A stretch of DNA of 64,000 nucleotides from Pseudorhodoferax soli (GTDB lineage: Bacteria > Pseudomonadota > Gammaproteobacteria > Burkholderiales > Burkholderiaceae_C): contig NZ_QPJK01000003.1 in assembly GCF_003337555.1 (NCBI RefSeq), positions 364,115 to 428,114 of the forward strand, read 5' to 3'. Positions 9,156 to 18,153 of the stretch are shown piece after piece. The notes beneath the pieces were generated by a model that did not search any database, was not told where the DNA came from, and saw only the letters and a list, made by a program, of their open reading frames with translations. Numbering within the stretch: the stretch's first letter is position 1; each line of letters starts with the position of its first letter. The position numbers and the translations under genes were made by a program.

Positions 9156-9920
9156 TTACATCTGCATCCGTGGCAGCGCTGCTGCCAGCGCTTGGGGCTT
9201 CAGCCCGTTGCGGGCGGCCGGCTGGCCCAGATCGATGTCCACATGGTCCGTGCGGAACACGAACTGGAAGAGTGGATGCTGCAGTTCGGCCCAGTGCTGC
9301 TCGGCGCCGCTGACCTCCAGGCACATGATGCGGTGTGGCAAATTGCCAACGTGGGCCAGCGGAACGTAGCCGAGTGCCGGGTCGACATCCGTGAACAGCA
9401 GCCGCTCGTACTGGCGGTCGATGGGCGTACGGGCCGTGATGACCATCCAGTCGATGCCCTGTTGCTGGCAATAGAGGAAGAATGCCTTGAACAGCACGGT
9501 CTTGACGGCCCGTCCTTGCGCCGGTTCGCCGACGCCCAGGCGGGTGGCCTCGGCCAGCGGGCTGTGCCGCATCCTGGGCGGCAGCGTCAGCGAGTGTTCC
9601 AGCGGCAGCGGCGCGAACGCATTGGTCTGGATGCGCATGGTGCCCAGCGGCGTGCCGTCGAGCTTGGATTCGGCCAGCAGCACGACGGTGCCGTCCATGG
9701 TGTCGTAGCTCTCGGGCAAGCGCAGGCTTTCGGCAAACGCCGGCACATGGCGGGCGTAGGCGCTGTGGCGCACATGCACGGCCTTGTGCAGGTCGGCCTC
9801 GGAACGCACCACGCGCACGCTGAAAGGCAGCCGCTCAGTCTGTGTCGGCAGGGCCAGCAGCTCTTGGGTGCGCGACCAGCCAGAAGGGGCCGACCGACCA
9901 TGTTGTTCATTCAAATTCAC
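9156..9920 (-). CDS. FeeM-type N-acyl amino acid synthase (acyl-homoserine-lactone-synthase-like fold)
   Basis: A 254-residue protein resembling the catalytic core of N-acyl amino acid synthases (FeeM family), GNAT-fold relatives of LuxI that move an acyl chain from acyl-ACP to an amino acid. The fold is suggested by FSVRVVRSEADLHKAVHVRH (start of core), a LGTMRIQTN strand (about 92-100) and the E124-ATRLGV segment followed by VLFKAFFLYCQQQGIDW. I chose the GTG at 9920 because a GGGGGAGG site lies 6 bases upstream. The frame is open to a TTG at 10013, which lacks a ribosome site. No feeL-like acyl carrier gene or export gene is adjacent. It could make a lipoamino acid signal or membrane lipid; the product is unknown. 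Confidence 0.75.
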   Translation of the reverse strand: MNLNEQHGRSAPSGWSRTQELLALPTQTERLPFSVRVVRSEADLHKAVHVRHSAYARHVPAFAESLRLPESYDTMDGTVVLLAESKLDGTPLGTMRIQTNAFAPLPLEHSLTLPPRMRHSPLAEATRLGVGEPAQGRAVKTVLFKAFFLYCQQQGIDWMVITARTPIDRQYERLLFTDVDPALGYVPLAHVGNLPHRIMCLEVSGAEQHWAELQHPLFQFVFRTDHVDIDLGQPAARNGLKPQALAAALPRMQM

Positions 9921-10001
9921 AGCAATCCTCCCCCAGCTGGCCCGCGCTGCGACAACCGCCCGCCTGAACCCTCCGTTGACATGTGAATGAATGTAATTTT
10001 T

Positions 10002-10038
10002 CGTTTCAGCCAACAGAAGTCCCGGTTTGGCTGAAGCG
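10002..10038. promoter_or_regulatory. inverted repeat between the divergent FeeM-like and tex genes
   Basis: Two 12-bp arms, cgtttcagccaa (10002-10013) and ttggctgaagcg (10027-10038), are inverted with one mismatch and a 13-base centre. The element lies about 80 bases upstream of the FeeM-like start and 108 bases upstream of tex, in the only AT-richer stretch of this intergenic region. There is no T-run on either side, so an operator is more likely than a terminator. Which gene it serves is not known. Confidence 0.4.
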
Positions 10039-10146
10039 CGTGTAGGTGTTTCGGAGACACGGACTTCCCTTGGATGGCGGGTCCGATCCGAGGCAGGGGC
10101 CTATGGCAAACTGCCGCCCCTTCTCCCTCTGCAACCGCTTCCCAGG

Positions 10147-12519
10147 ATGCTCCAGAAAATCTTTCGCCAGCTCGCCGCCGAAATCAAGATCCGTGAAGAC
10201 CAGGTCAAGGCGGCCGTCGACCTCCTCGACGGCGGCGCCACCGTGCCTTTCATCGCCCGCTACCGCAAGGAGGTCACCAATGGCCTGGACGACGTGCAGC
10301 TGCGCGAACTGGAGGCCCGCCTGGCCTACCTGCGCGAACTGGAGGACCGGCGCGAGGCCGTGCTCAAGAGCATCGAGGAGCAGGGCAAGCTGACCCCGCA
10401 GCTGCGCGCGGCGATCGAGGCCGCCGGCTCCAAGCAGGAGGTCGAGGACCTGTACCTGCCGTACAAGCTCAAGCGCCGCACCAAGGGCCAGATCGCCCGC
10501 GAGGCCGGCATCGAGCCGCTGGCCGACAAGCTGTTCGCCGACCCTCAGCTGGTGCCGGCGGACGAGGCCGTCGCCTTCGTCAAGGCGGAGAAGGGCGAGA
10601 ACGGCGACGACTTCACGACCGTGCCCGCGGTGCTGGACGGCGTGCGCGACATCCTGTCCGAGCGCTGGGCCGAAGACGCCGCACTGGTGCGGGGGCTGCG
10701 CGCCTGGCTCTGGGACGAGGGCCTCTTGCAGAGCAAGCTGGCCGCCGGCAAGGACGAGAACAACGCCGACGTCGCCAAGTTCCGCGACTACTTCGACTAC
10801 GACGAGCCGATCGGCCGCGTGCCCTCGCACCGCGCGCTGGCTGTGTTCCGCGGCCGCGCGCTGGACATTCTGGACGCCAAGCTGGTGCTGCCCGAGACCG
10901 ACGCGGCGCCGGCCAAGCCCGGCCAGCCCGTGCCCAGCCTGGCCGAGGGCCGCATCGCGCTGCACCTGGGCTGGAGCCACCAGAGCCGTCCCTCGGACGA
11001 TCTGCTGCGCAAGTGCGTGGCCTGGACCTGGCGCGTCAAGCTGAGCCTGTCGACCGAGCGCGACCTGTTCACGCGGCTGCGCGAGGACGCCGAGAAGGTC
11101 GCCATCAAGGTCTTCTCCGACAACCTGCGGGACCTGCTGCTGGCTGCACCGGCCGGCCCGCGCGTGGTGATGGGGCTGGACCCGGGCATCCGCACTGGCG
11201 TGAAGGTGGCGGTGGTCGACGCCACGGGCAAGCTGGTCGACACCTCGACGGTGTTCCCCCACGAGCCGCGGCGCGACTGGGAAGGCTCGCTGCACACCCT
11301 GGCACAGCTGTGCGTCAAACACGGGGTGAACCTGATCGCGATCGGCAACGGCACCGCCAGCCGCGAAACCGACAAACTGGCGGCCGACCTCATCAAGCGG
11401 CTGGAGAAGCTGGCGCCCGACGTGCAGCTGCAGCGCGTGGTGGTCAGCGAAGCCGGGGCATCGGTCTACTCGGCCAGCGAATTCGCCTCGCAGGAGATGC
11501 CCGACGTGGACGTGAGCCTGCGCGGCGCGGCCAGCATCGCGCGCCGTCTGCAGGACCCGCTGGCCGAGCTCGTCAAGATCGACCCCAAGTCGATCGGCGT
11601 GGGCCAGTACCAGCACGACGTGAACCAGGGCGAACTGGCGCGCACGCTGGAGGCCGTGGTCGAGGACTGTGTCAACGCCGTGGGCGTGGATCTCAACACC
11701 GCCAGCGTGCCACTGCTGTCGCGCGTCTCGGGCCTGTCGCCCAGCGTGGCCAAGGCCGTGGTGCGCTGGCGCGAGAGCCATGGCGCGTTCGCCAGCCGCC
11801 AGCAGCTGCTGGAAGTCAGCGGCCTGGGGCCCAAGACCTTCGAGCAGAGCGCAGGTTTCCTGCGCATCCGCGGCGGCGCCAACCCGCTGGACATGACCGG
11901 TGTGCACCCGGAAACCTACGCGGTGGTCGAGCGCATCCTCGAACGCGCCGGCAAGCCCGTGCAGGAACTCATGGGCCGCGCCGAGATGCTCAAGACGCTC
12001 AAGCCCGAGCTGTTCGCCAACGAGAAGTTCGGTGTCATCACCGTCAAGGACATCATGTCCGAACTGGAAAAGCCCGGCCGCGACCCGCGCCCGGACTTCA
12101 AGGTGGCCCGCTTCAACGACAACGTCGAGGACATCAAGGACCTGGTGGAAGGCATGCTGCTGGAGGGCACGGTCAGCAACGTGGCCGCCTTCGGCGCCTT
12201 TGTCGACCTGGGCGTGCACCAGGACGGGCTGGTCCACGTGAGCCAGCTGTCCAACAAGTTCGTCACCGATGCGCGCGAGGTCGTCAAGACCGGCGACATC
12301 GTCAAGGTCAAGGTGCTGGAAGTGGATGTTGCGCGCAAGCGCATCAGCCTGACCATGAAGCTCGACGCCACGCCGACGCGCCGCGATGCCCCGCGCGAGA
12401 ACCGTTTCGAGCACGGCGGCGCGCGACAGCGCCACGGCGGCGGCGGTGGTCGGCAGGAGGCTGCGGCGCCCTCGGCCATGGCGTCCGCCTTCGCCAAGCT
12501 GCAGGCCGGCAAGCGCTGA
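10147..12519 (+). CDS. tex: Tex, RNA-binding transcription accessory protein
   Basis: A 790-residue Tex protein, the bacterial relative of Spt6, a cytoplasmic nucleic-acid-binding factor linked to transcription and stress tolerance. It starts with MLQKIFRQLAAEIKIREDQV, a typical Tex N-terminus. The YqgF/RNase-H-like core contains GLDPGIRTGVKVAVVD near residue 341. Tandem helix-hairpin-helix motifs follow (about 514-568, SGLGPKTFEQSAGFLRI). The S1 domain is at about 664-737 (EGTVSNVAAFGAFVDLGV). A Gly/Arg/His-rich tail closes the protein. The frame is open 40 codons upstream, but the ATG at 10147 gives the conserved N-terminus. Transcribed divergently from the FeeM-like gene; 28 bp before the HDOD gene. 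Confidence 0.96.
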   Translation: MLQKIFRQLAAEIKIREDQVKAAVDLLDGGATVPFIARYRKEVTNGLDDVQLRELEARLAYLRELEDRREAVLKSIEEQGKLTPQLRAAIEAAGSKQEVEDLYLPYKLKRRTKGQIAREAGIEPLADKLFADPQLVPADEAVAFVKAEKGENGDDFTTVPAVLDGVRDILSERWAEDAALVRGLRAWLWDEGLLQSKLAAGKDENNADVAKFRDYFDYDEPIGRVPSHRALAVFRGRALDILDAKLVLPETDAAPAKPGQPVPSLAEGRIALHLGWSHQSRPSDDLLRKCVAWTWRVKLSLSTERDLFTRLREDAEKVAIKVFSDNLRDLLLAAPAGPRVVMGLDPGIRTGVKVAVVDATGKLVDTSTVFPHEPRRDWEGSLHTLAQLCVKHGVNLIAIGNGTASRETDKLAADLIKRLEKLAPDVQLQRVVVSEAGASVYSASEFASQEMPDVDVSLRGAASIARRLQDPLAELVKIDPKSIGVGQYQHDVNQGELARTLEAVVEDCVNAVGVDLNTASVPLLSRVSGLSPSVAKAVVRWRESHGAFASRQQLLEVSGLGPKTFEQSAGFLRIRGGANPLDMTGVHPETYAVVERILERAGKPVQELMGRAEMLKTLKPELFANEKFGVITVKDIMSELEKPGRDPRPDFKVARFNDNVEDIKDLVEGMLLEGTVSNVAAFGAFVDLGVHQDGLVHVSQLSNKFVTDAREVVKTGDIVKVKVLEVDVARKRISLTMKLDATPTRRDAPRENRFEHGGARQRHGGGGGRQEAAAPSAMASAFAKLQAGKR

Positions 12520-12547
12520 AGCAGGGCGCACGCGGCAGGCAGACACC

Positions 12548-13375
12548 ATGCAGGCGACCAGCGCCCAGACACCCGCTTCGCGCGACGCGGAGCTGCCCAG
12601 CAGCCCCAGGCTCATCGCGCTGCTGTTGACCGAACTGGCCCGGCCCGCGCCGGACCTGCGCCGCACCAGCCAGCTGTTTTGCGGCGATCCGGCGCTGGCC
12701 ATGCGGCTGCTGCGGCTGGCCAATGCCGTGCACCGCGAGGACACCCGCGGCGTCATCAGCGTGGCGCAGGCACTGGCCCTGCTGCCGACCGAATCCTTGC
12801 GTCCGCTGGCCGAGGCCGCCGCGCGGGCCAGCGTGCCCAATGCCGTGCCGGGACTGTCGCTGCCGCAGTTCTGGCGCTTCAGCCTGCAGGTGGCCAAGCT
12901 CGCGCGCGCGCTGGCCGCCAGCGTGCGGCAGAACCAGGCCGTCGCCTATACCGCAGGCCTGCTGCATGCCGTGGGCGAGCTCGTGCTGCACGCCGCGGTG
13001 CAGGACGACATGGCCTCCGTCAACCTGGTCGCCGGCCTGTGCGACGTGCGCCGCGCCAAGCTGCAGCAGCGCATGCTGGACACCACCTATGCCGCGGCCG
13101 GTGCCACGCTGGCGCAGCAATGGCAGTTTCCCGGCCCTCTGGTCGATGCGCTGCGCTACCAGCTCGCGCCGTTCGAGAACGAGGTCTACGAGCCACTGGC
13201 CGGCTTGGTGCACCTGGCGGCCTGGCGCGTGCGCGCCCAGGAATCGCGCTACGACGAGCGTGCGCTGGCGACCAGTTTCCCGGGTGAAGTGGGCCTGGCC
13301 CTGGGCCTGGACATCGACATGGTGCTGCAGCAGGACCCGATCGACTGGGGCGGCGGTGGCCCCGTCCACATCTGA
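12548..13375 (+). CDS. HDOD domain protein
   Basis: A 275-residue protein consisting mainly of an HDOD domain, a non-catalytic HD-related output domain found in bacterial signalling proteins. The typical opening (LIALLLTELARPAPDLRRTSQLFCGDPALAMRLLRLAN, about residues 21-58) is the conserved early part of the domain, followed by repeated helices and a TAGLLHAVGELV segment where HD proteins carry the metal site. No extra sensor or enzymatic domain is visible. The ATG follows a weak site (ggcaggcagacacc). Its TGA overlaps the next ATG, coupling it to the hydrolase. The target process is unknown. Confidence 0.85.
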   Translation: MQATSAQTPASRDAELPSSPRLIALLLTELARPAPDLRRTSQLFCGDPALAMRLLRLANAVHREDTRGVISVAQALALLPTESLRPLAEAAARASVPNAVPGLSLPQFWRFSLQVAKLARALAASVRQNQAVAYTAGLLHAVGELVLHAAVQDDMASVNLVAGLCDVRRAKLQQRMLDTTYAAAGATLAQQWQFPGPLVDALRYQLAPFENEVYEPLAGLVHLAAWRVRAQESRYDERALATSFPGEVGLALGLDIDMVLQQDPIDWGGGGPVHI

Positions 13376-14343
13376 TGCAAAAGAACCCCCAGGACCTGTT
13401 GACACCGACCATGCGCGGCGTGATCGAGCGCATGCACCGTGCCGCCCGCCCGCCGCTGCACAGCCTGCCGCCGGCACAGGCGCGCGCTGCCTATGCATTG
13501 GGCGCCGGCGTGCTGGACATCGCGCTGCGGCCGCTGGCGCGCGTGCAGGACCTGCTGCTGCCCACGCGTGACGGCGCCAGCCTGCCGGCGCGCCTGGTGG
13601 CACCCAGCGCCGCGGCACCGCTGCCGGTGCTGCTGTATTTGCATGGCGGCGGTTTCACCATCGGCTCGGTGGCCACGCACGACACGCTGTGCCGCGAACT
13701 GGCGTACCAGGCCGGCTGCGCCGTGCTGTCGCTGGACTACCGGCTCGCGCCCGAGCACCGTTTTCCGACCGCCCAGAACGACGCCTGGGATGCCTTGCAG
13801 TGGCTGGCCGCGCAGGGCGCGGCCCTGGGCCTGGACACCACGCGCCTAGCCGTCGGCGGCGACAGCGCTGGCGGCACGCTGGCCGCGGTCTGCGCCATCG
13901 CCGCGCGCGACGCAGGCCTGCCGCTGGCGCTGCAGCTGCTGTTCTATCCTGGCTGCGCGGCCTTCCAGGACACGCCCTCGCACCAGCGCTTCGCCGAAGG
14001 CTTCGTGCTCGAGTCCGCCAGCATCGACTGGTTCTTCGACCAGGTGCAGCCCGACCGGGCGGCGCGGGCAGACTGGCGTTTCGCGCCGCTCAACGCGCCC
14101 GATGTCGATGGCGTGGCGCCCGCCTGGATCGGCCTGGCGGAATGCGACCCGCTGGTCGACGAGGGCGTTCTCTATGCCGACAAGCTGCGTGCGGCCGGCG
14201 TGGCGGTGGACCTGGAGATCTACCGCGGCGTGGTACACGAGTTCATCAAGATGGGCCGCGCCATTCCACAGGCGCGGCTGGCCCATGCCGACGCGGCGCG
14301 CGCGCTCGCCATCGCATTGCAGACCGCAGGAGACACCGCATGA
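13375..14343 (+). CDS. alpha/beta hydrolase (HSL/esterase family)
   Basis: A 322-residue esterase of the hormone-sensitive-lipase group. The oxyanion motif HGGG is at residues 90-93, the nucleophile elbow GGDSAGG places Ser164 as catalytic, and the acid/base pair is supplied by ECDPLVDEG and VVHEF near the C-terminus. No signal peptide is visible, so it is probably cytoplasmic and acts on short acyl or carboxyl esters. It overlaps the HDOD gene (TGATG) and the downstream thioesterase-GNAT gene (ATGA), so the three form one operon with tex just upstream. Confidence 0.92.
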   Translation: MQKNPQDLLTPTMRGVIERMHRAARPPLHSLPPAQARAAYALGAGVLDIALRPLARVQDLLLPTRDGASLPARLVAPSAAAPLPVLLYLHGGGFTIGSVATHDTLCRELAYQAGCAVLSLDYRLAPEHRFPTAQNDAWDALQWLAAQGAALGLDTTRLAVGGDSAGGTLAAVCAIAARDAGLPLALQLLFYPGCAAFQDTPSHQRFAEGFVLESASIDWFFDQVQPDRAARADWRFAPLNAPDVDGVAPAWIGLAECDPLVDEGVLYADKLRAAGVAVDLEIYRGVVHEFIKMGRAIPQARLAHADAARALAIALQTAGDTA

Positions 14344-15212
14344 AACGCCAGGACTTTCGCTTCTTTCACCGCCTGCGCGTGCGCTGGGTCGAGGTGGACA
14401 TGCAGAAGATCGTCTTCAACGGTCACTACCTCATGTACTTCGACACGGCGGTCACAGCGTACTGGCGTGCGCTGGCGCTGCCCTACGAAGAAGGTTTCGC
14501 GGCGCTGGGCGGCGAGCTCTACGTCAAGAAGGCAACCGTGGAGTACCACGCCTCGGCGCGCAACGACGATCAGCTCGACGTGGCGCTCAAGTGCGAGCAC
14601 GTGGGCCGCAGCTCGATGCGTTTCGTCGGCGGGGTCTTCCGCGGCAACCAGCTGCTGGTCACGGGCGAACTGGTCTATGTGTTCGCCGACCCGACGGAGC
14701 AGAAGTCGCGCCCGGTGCCGGACGCGCTGCGGGCGCTGCTGCTGGACTACGAGGCCGGCCAGCGCGTGACGCAACTGCGGCTGAACAGCTGGGACGCGCT
14801 GCAGGCCGACGCACGCCGCGTGCGCACCGAGGTCTTCATCGAAGAGCAGGGCATCGCGCGCGAAGATGAGTGGGACGAAGCCGACGCCGCGGCCGTGCAC
14901 GCAGTGCTCTACAACCGGCTGGACCAGCCATTGGCCACAGGGCGCTTGCTGCAGCACGCCCCTGGCGTGGCCAAGATCGGCCGCATGGCCGTGCGCCACA
15001 TGCTGCGCGGCGCGAACCTGGGCGCCGAGATCCTGCAGGCCCTGGTGCAGGCCGCAGCCGCGCGCGGCGACCACGAGGTCGTGCTGCACGCCCAGCGCAG
15101 CGCCGAGGGCTTCTACCGCCGGCTCGGCTTCGCGGTGCGCGGCGAGCCCTTCGACGAAGTGGGCATCGCCCACGTCGAGATGGTGCTGCCGCTTCCGGCT
15201 CAGAAGCTGTGA
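14340..15212 (+). CDS. YbgC/4HBT-type acyl-CoA thioesterase fused to a GNAT acetyltransferase
   Basis: A 290-residue two-domain protein. Residues 1 to about 135 are a hotdog thioesterase of the YbgC/FadM type: RVRWVEVDMQKIVFNGHYLMYFD contains the family Asp/Asn-x-x-x-Tyr segment, with Asp at the VEVDMQ position as the likely catalytic residue. Residues about 145-290 form an ElaA-like GNAT domain: RTEVFIEEQGI, ATGRLL, IGRMAV and GFYRRLGF, with the acetyl-CoA loop region HMLRGANLGAEIL. Both halves read without frameshift. The ATG overlaps the preceding stop by 4 bp. It may hydrolyse an acyl-CoA and acetylate a small amine; substrates are not evident. Confidence 0.85.
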   Translation: MKRQDFRFFHRLRVRWVEVDMQKIVFNGHYLMYFDTAVTAYWRALALPYEEGFAALGGELYVKKATVEYHASARNDDQLDVALKCEHVGRSSMRFVGGVFRGNQLLVTGELVYVFADPTEQKSRPVPDALRALLLDYEAGQRVTQLRLNSWDALQADARRVRTEVFIEEQGIAREDEWDEADAAAVHAVLYNRLDQPLATGRLLQHAPGVAKIGRMAVRHMLRGANLGAEILQALVQAAAARGDHEVVLHAQRSAEGFYRRLGFAVRGEPFDEVGIAHVEMVLPLPAQKL

Positions 15213-15425
15213 ATGAACCGTTCGCGGCCACGACGGGGTGCGCCGGGCCACAGGCGTAGGCGCAGGCCGCCGCCCGGGCTCGTGCCCGGGCAAGGCCTGC
15301 AACGCCCGCATGTGGCCCGGCGCACCCCGGCCCGAAGGGCCAGGCCCTGGACGCGGCGATGGTGCTGGAGAACACGGGTCATCGGGCTTGGCGTGGTCGT
15401 GAGGGGTTCGTTCACAGCTTCTCAG
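15199..15425. repeat. nested inverted-repeat structure spanning convergent gene ends
   Basis: Outer arms of 21 bp (15199-15219 and 15405-15425) are inverted with two mismatches and overlap the last codons of both flanking genes. Inside lies a perfect 18-bp pair, ggggtgcgccgggccaca at 15235-15252 and its complement at 15311-15328. Inside that are GCAGGCC/GGCCTGC and CCCGGG-N6-CCCGGG. The whole could fold as one long hairpin or cruciform on either strand. No open frame of note and no target-site duplication were seen. It could be a bidirectional terminator or a MITE/REP-like relic. Confidence 0.6.
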
Positions 15426-16375
15426 ACGTCGGCCAGCAGCGCGTAGGGCAGGGGCTGCAGTTGCAGGGCAGGGCCGGCGGCGCTGCCGGCACGCAGCTGG
15501 CCAGCCTCGGCCGCGGCGATCTGCACCGAGACGAGCGCGTCCCAGCCGCCAACGGGGTTGGCCGCAGCCTGCACCACCGTGCCGGTGGGCTGCTCCGCAT
15601 CGCTGGCCTGGAATACCTCCTGGCCCGGCGCGAGTTCTGCAGCGGCATGCACGAGGTAGGCCCGGCGCTTGAGCGTGCCGCGGAACTGGCTGCGCGCAAC
15701 GATCTCCTGGCCCGGGTAGCAGCCCTTCTTGAAACTCACGCCGCCAACCGACTCGTAGTTCAGCATCTGCGGCACCAAGACCTCGAACAAGGGCTGCGTG
15801 ATCAGCACCACGCCGCTGCGCACCTCGGACAGTTGCCAATCCGCCAGCGACAGTGCCGGCGCCGATGCCACCGCGTCGGGCAGGGCAGCGTCCACAGGCA
15901 GCACCAGCAACGCGCGCGGCTGGCCGTCGGCCGGATGCAGCGCCACCGCCACTCCGCCGGCCACCTCTCGGCGGTGCCAGGGCGCAGGCTCGCCGTCCAG
16001 CAGCGTGGCGGCGGTGGAGCCCAGGGCGCCCAGCAGCTGGAACTCCCCGGTTGCATCGCGCAGCTTGGCCTTGGCGCGCATCACGAACATCGACAGGCGC
16101 TTGAGCGTGGGCGCCAGCAAATCGCGCGCGCAGACGAGCAGCACCTGCCCATCGGTCCAGTGCAGGCCGACGAAGCTGGCCTGCATGCGGCCCTTGGGCG
16201 AGCAGAACGCCGCGAGGCGGGCCTGGTCGGGCGCCACGAGCACGAAATCCTGGGTCAGCTGGCTGTGCAGGAACTTGGCGGCTTCCTCGCCCTGGACGGC
16301 GATCACGCCCAGGTGCGTCAGCGGCGCGAGGCCATTGCGGCTTTCGGGATTGGGGTGCATGGGCTGAATTATCAT
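15422..16375 (-). CDS. ygfZ: YgfZ/GcvT-family folate-binding protein
   Basis: A 317-residue YgfZ protein, a tetrahydrofolate-dependent factor that helps assemble or repair some iron-sulfur enzymes (such as MiaB). The hallmark KGCYPGQE motif with its single conserved Cys is at about residues 216-223. The N-terminal LTHLGVIAVQGEEAAKFLHSQLTQD is the usual GcvT-like start. Two in-frame ATGs are possible, 16375 and 16360; 16375 is chosen but neither has a strong ribosome site. Divergent from mltG with only 35 bp between starts. Its 3' end lies in the outer arm of the inverted repeat at 15405-15425. Confidence 0.92.
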   Translation of the reverse strand: MIIQPMHPNPESRNGLAPLTHLGVIAVQGEEAAKFLHSQLTQDFVLVAPDQARLAAFCSPKGRMQASFVGLHWTDGQVLLVCARDLLAPTLKRLSMFVMRAKAKLRDATGEFQLLGALGSTAATLLDGEPAPWHRREVAGGVAVALHPADGQPRALLVLPVDAALPDAVASAPALSLADWQLSEVRSGVVLITQPLFEVLVPQMLNYESVGGVSFKKGCYPGQEIVARSQFRGTLKRRAYLVHAAAELAPGQEVFQASDAEQPTGTVVQAAANPVGGWDALVSVQIAAAEAGQLRAGSAAGPALQLQPLPYALLADV

Positions 16376-16410
16376 GGCCGGCTCTTGTTCTCCTGGCTTG
16401 TAGGGCTGCT

Positions 16411-17394
16411 GTGCGTCGTGCGCTGATGGTGTTGTTGGTGTTGGCCTGCGCGGCGGCGGCGGGTGGCTGGTGGTGGCTGGACCAGCCCCTGCGGTTGTCC
16501 CGCGCGCCGGTGGAATTGAACGTTGCGCCCGGCACCAGCGCGCGCGCCATCGCCAGCGCTGCCACCGAGGCCGGCGTGCAGGCACCGGACTGGGCCTTGT
16601 TCGGCTGGTTCCGGCTGTCGGGCCAGTCGCGCCTGATCAAGGCCGGCAGCTACGAGTTCGCGCCCGGCACGACGCCGCGCACGCTGCTGGACAAGCTGGT
16701 CCGCGGCGAACAAGCCCTGCGCGCGGTCACCTTCGTGGAAGGCTGGACCTTCCGCCAAATGCGCCAGGCCCTGGCAAAGGCCGATCGCATCAAGGCCGAC
16801 AGCCGCACGCTCGACGATGCGGCGGTGATGGCCGCGCTGGGCCGGCCCGGCATCGCGCCCGAGGGCCGTTTCTTCCCAGACACCTACAGCTACGCCAAGG
16901 GCAGCAGTGACCTGGCGGTGCTGCGCCAGGCCCTGCAGGCCATGGACAAGCAGCTGGACGCGGCCTGGTCGCAGCGCCTGCCGGGCGTGGCGCTCAAGAC
17001 GCCCGAGCAGGCCCTGGTGCTGGCCAGCATCGTCGAGAAGGAGACGGGCCATGGCGAGGACCGTTCCGACATCTCCGCCGTCTTCCACAACCGCTTGCGC
17101 ATCGGCATGTTGCTGCAGACCGACCCGACTGTGATCTATGGCTTGGGCGAGCGCTTCGACGGCAACCTGCGCCGCAGCGACCTGCGCACCGACACGCCCT
17201 TCAACACCTACACACGGCCCGGCCTGCCGCCCACGCCGATCGCGATGCCCGGCGCGCGCTCGCTGCTGGCGGCCGTGCAGCCTTCCGATTCCAAGGCCTT
17301 GTACTTCGTGGCGCGCGGCGATGGCACCAGCCATTTCAGCCAATCGCTGGACGAGCACAACCGCGCCGTCAACCGTTACATACGCGGGCGTTGA
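16411..17394 (+). CDS. mltG: endolytic transglycosylase MltG
   Basis: A 327-residue inner-membrane murein transglycosylase (YceG family) that cuts nascent glycan strands and may terminate their elongation. One N-terminal helix (about residues 5-24) anchors it. The catalytic Glu209 is in ASIVEKET, followed by the substrate-binding stretch [17 protein letters not shown]. The C-terminal [13 protein letters not shown] segment is typical. The start is a GTG at 16411; an ATG five codons later (16426) is possible. tmk follows after 5 bp, the same mltG-tmk-holB order found in many proteobacteria. Confidence 0.95.
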   Translation: MRRALMVLLVLACAAAAGGWWWLDQPLRLSRAPVELNVAPGTSARAIASAATEAGVQAPDWALFGWFRLSGQSRLIKAGSYEFAPGTTPRTLLDKLVRGEQALRAVTFVEGWTFRQMRQALAKADRIKADSRTLDDAAVMAALGRPGIAPEGRFFPDTYSYAKGSSDLAVLRQALQAMDKQLDAAWSQRLPGVALKTPEQALVLASIVEKETGHGEDRSDISAVFHNRLRIGMLLQTDPTVIYGLGERFDGNLRRSDLRTDTPFNTYTRPGLPPTPIAMPGARSLLAAVQPSDSKALYFVARGDGTSHFSQSLDEHNRAVNRYIRGR

Positions 17395-17399
17395 GCCAC

Positions 17400-18080
17400 A
17401 TGCAGACACCACGCGGACTCTTCATCAGCTTCGAAGGCATCGACGGGGCGGGCAAGTCCAGCCACATCGCGGCGCTCGCGGATGCCTTCCGTGCCCAGGG
17501 GCGCACCGTCACGCAGACGCGCGAGCCCGGCGGCACGCCCGTGGCCGAGCGGCTGCGCGAACTGGTGCTGCACGAGGACATGGATGCGCTGACCGAAGCG
17601 CTGCTGGTGTTCGCCGGCCGGCGCGACCACCTGCGGCGCGTGATCGAACCGGCACTTGCGCGGGGCGAGGTGGTGCTGTGCGACCGCTTCACCGACGCCA
17701 CCTTCGCCTACCAGGGCGCCGGCCGCGGCTTCGATACAGGCGTGCTGGCTTCGCTCGAACAGTGGGTGCAGGGCGACGAGCGCCAGCCGGCCGGGCAGCT
17801 GCGCCAGCCTGACATGACGCTGTGGTTCGAGCTGGCGCCCGAGGTGGCGGCGCAGCGGCTGGCCGCGGCGCGCGCACCGGACCGATTCGAGGCCGAGCCC
17901 GCCGCCTTCTTCGCCCGCGTGCACGCGGGCTATGCACAGCGTGCCGAAGCGGCGCCCGCGCGCTTCGTGCGCATCGCGGCCGATGCCACACGGCATGCGG
18001 TCTGGCAGCAGATCACCGCGGCCATGGTGCGGCGCGGCTGGCTGGCCATCATGGTGGCCGCGCAGGCGGGGCCGCGATGA
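17400..18080 (+). CDS. tmk: thymidylate kinase
   Basis: A 226-residue dTMP kinase (dTMP + ATP to dTDP + ADP), essential for dTTP supply. The P-loop is [12 protein letters not shown] near the N-terminus, the substrate motif is [16 protein letters not shown] (usual DR[YF]), and [14 protein letters not shown] is the dTMP-binding segment. The ATG at 17400 gives [20 protein letters not shown] three codons upstream overlaps the mltG stop and is less likely. The length is slightly above the E. coli enzyme (213). It lies between mltG and holB in a tight operon. Confidence 0.96.
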   Translation: MQTPRGLFISFEGIDGAGKSSHIAALADAFRAQGRTVTQTREPGGTPVAERLRELVLHEDMDALTEALLVFAGRRDHLRRVIEPALARGEVVLCDRFTDATFAYQGAGRGFDTGVLASLEQWVQGDERQPAGQLRQPDMTLWFELAPEVAAQRLAAARAPDRFEAEPAAFFARVHAGYAQRAEAAPARFVRIAADATRHAVWQQITAAMVRRGWLAIMVAAQAGPR

Positions 18081-18153
18081 GTGCCGCGCCGGCTCGCCCC
18101 AGGCCAGTTCTCCGCTGCCCGGCCGGACAGGCCGCAGGCCCACAGGTGCCCCG

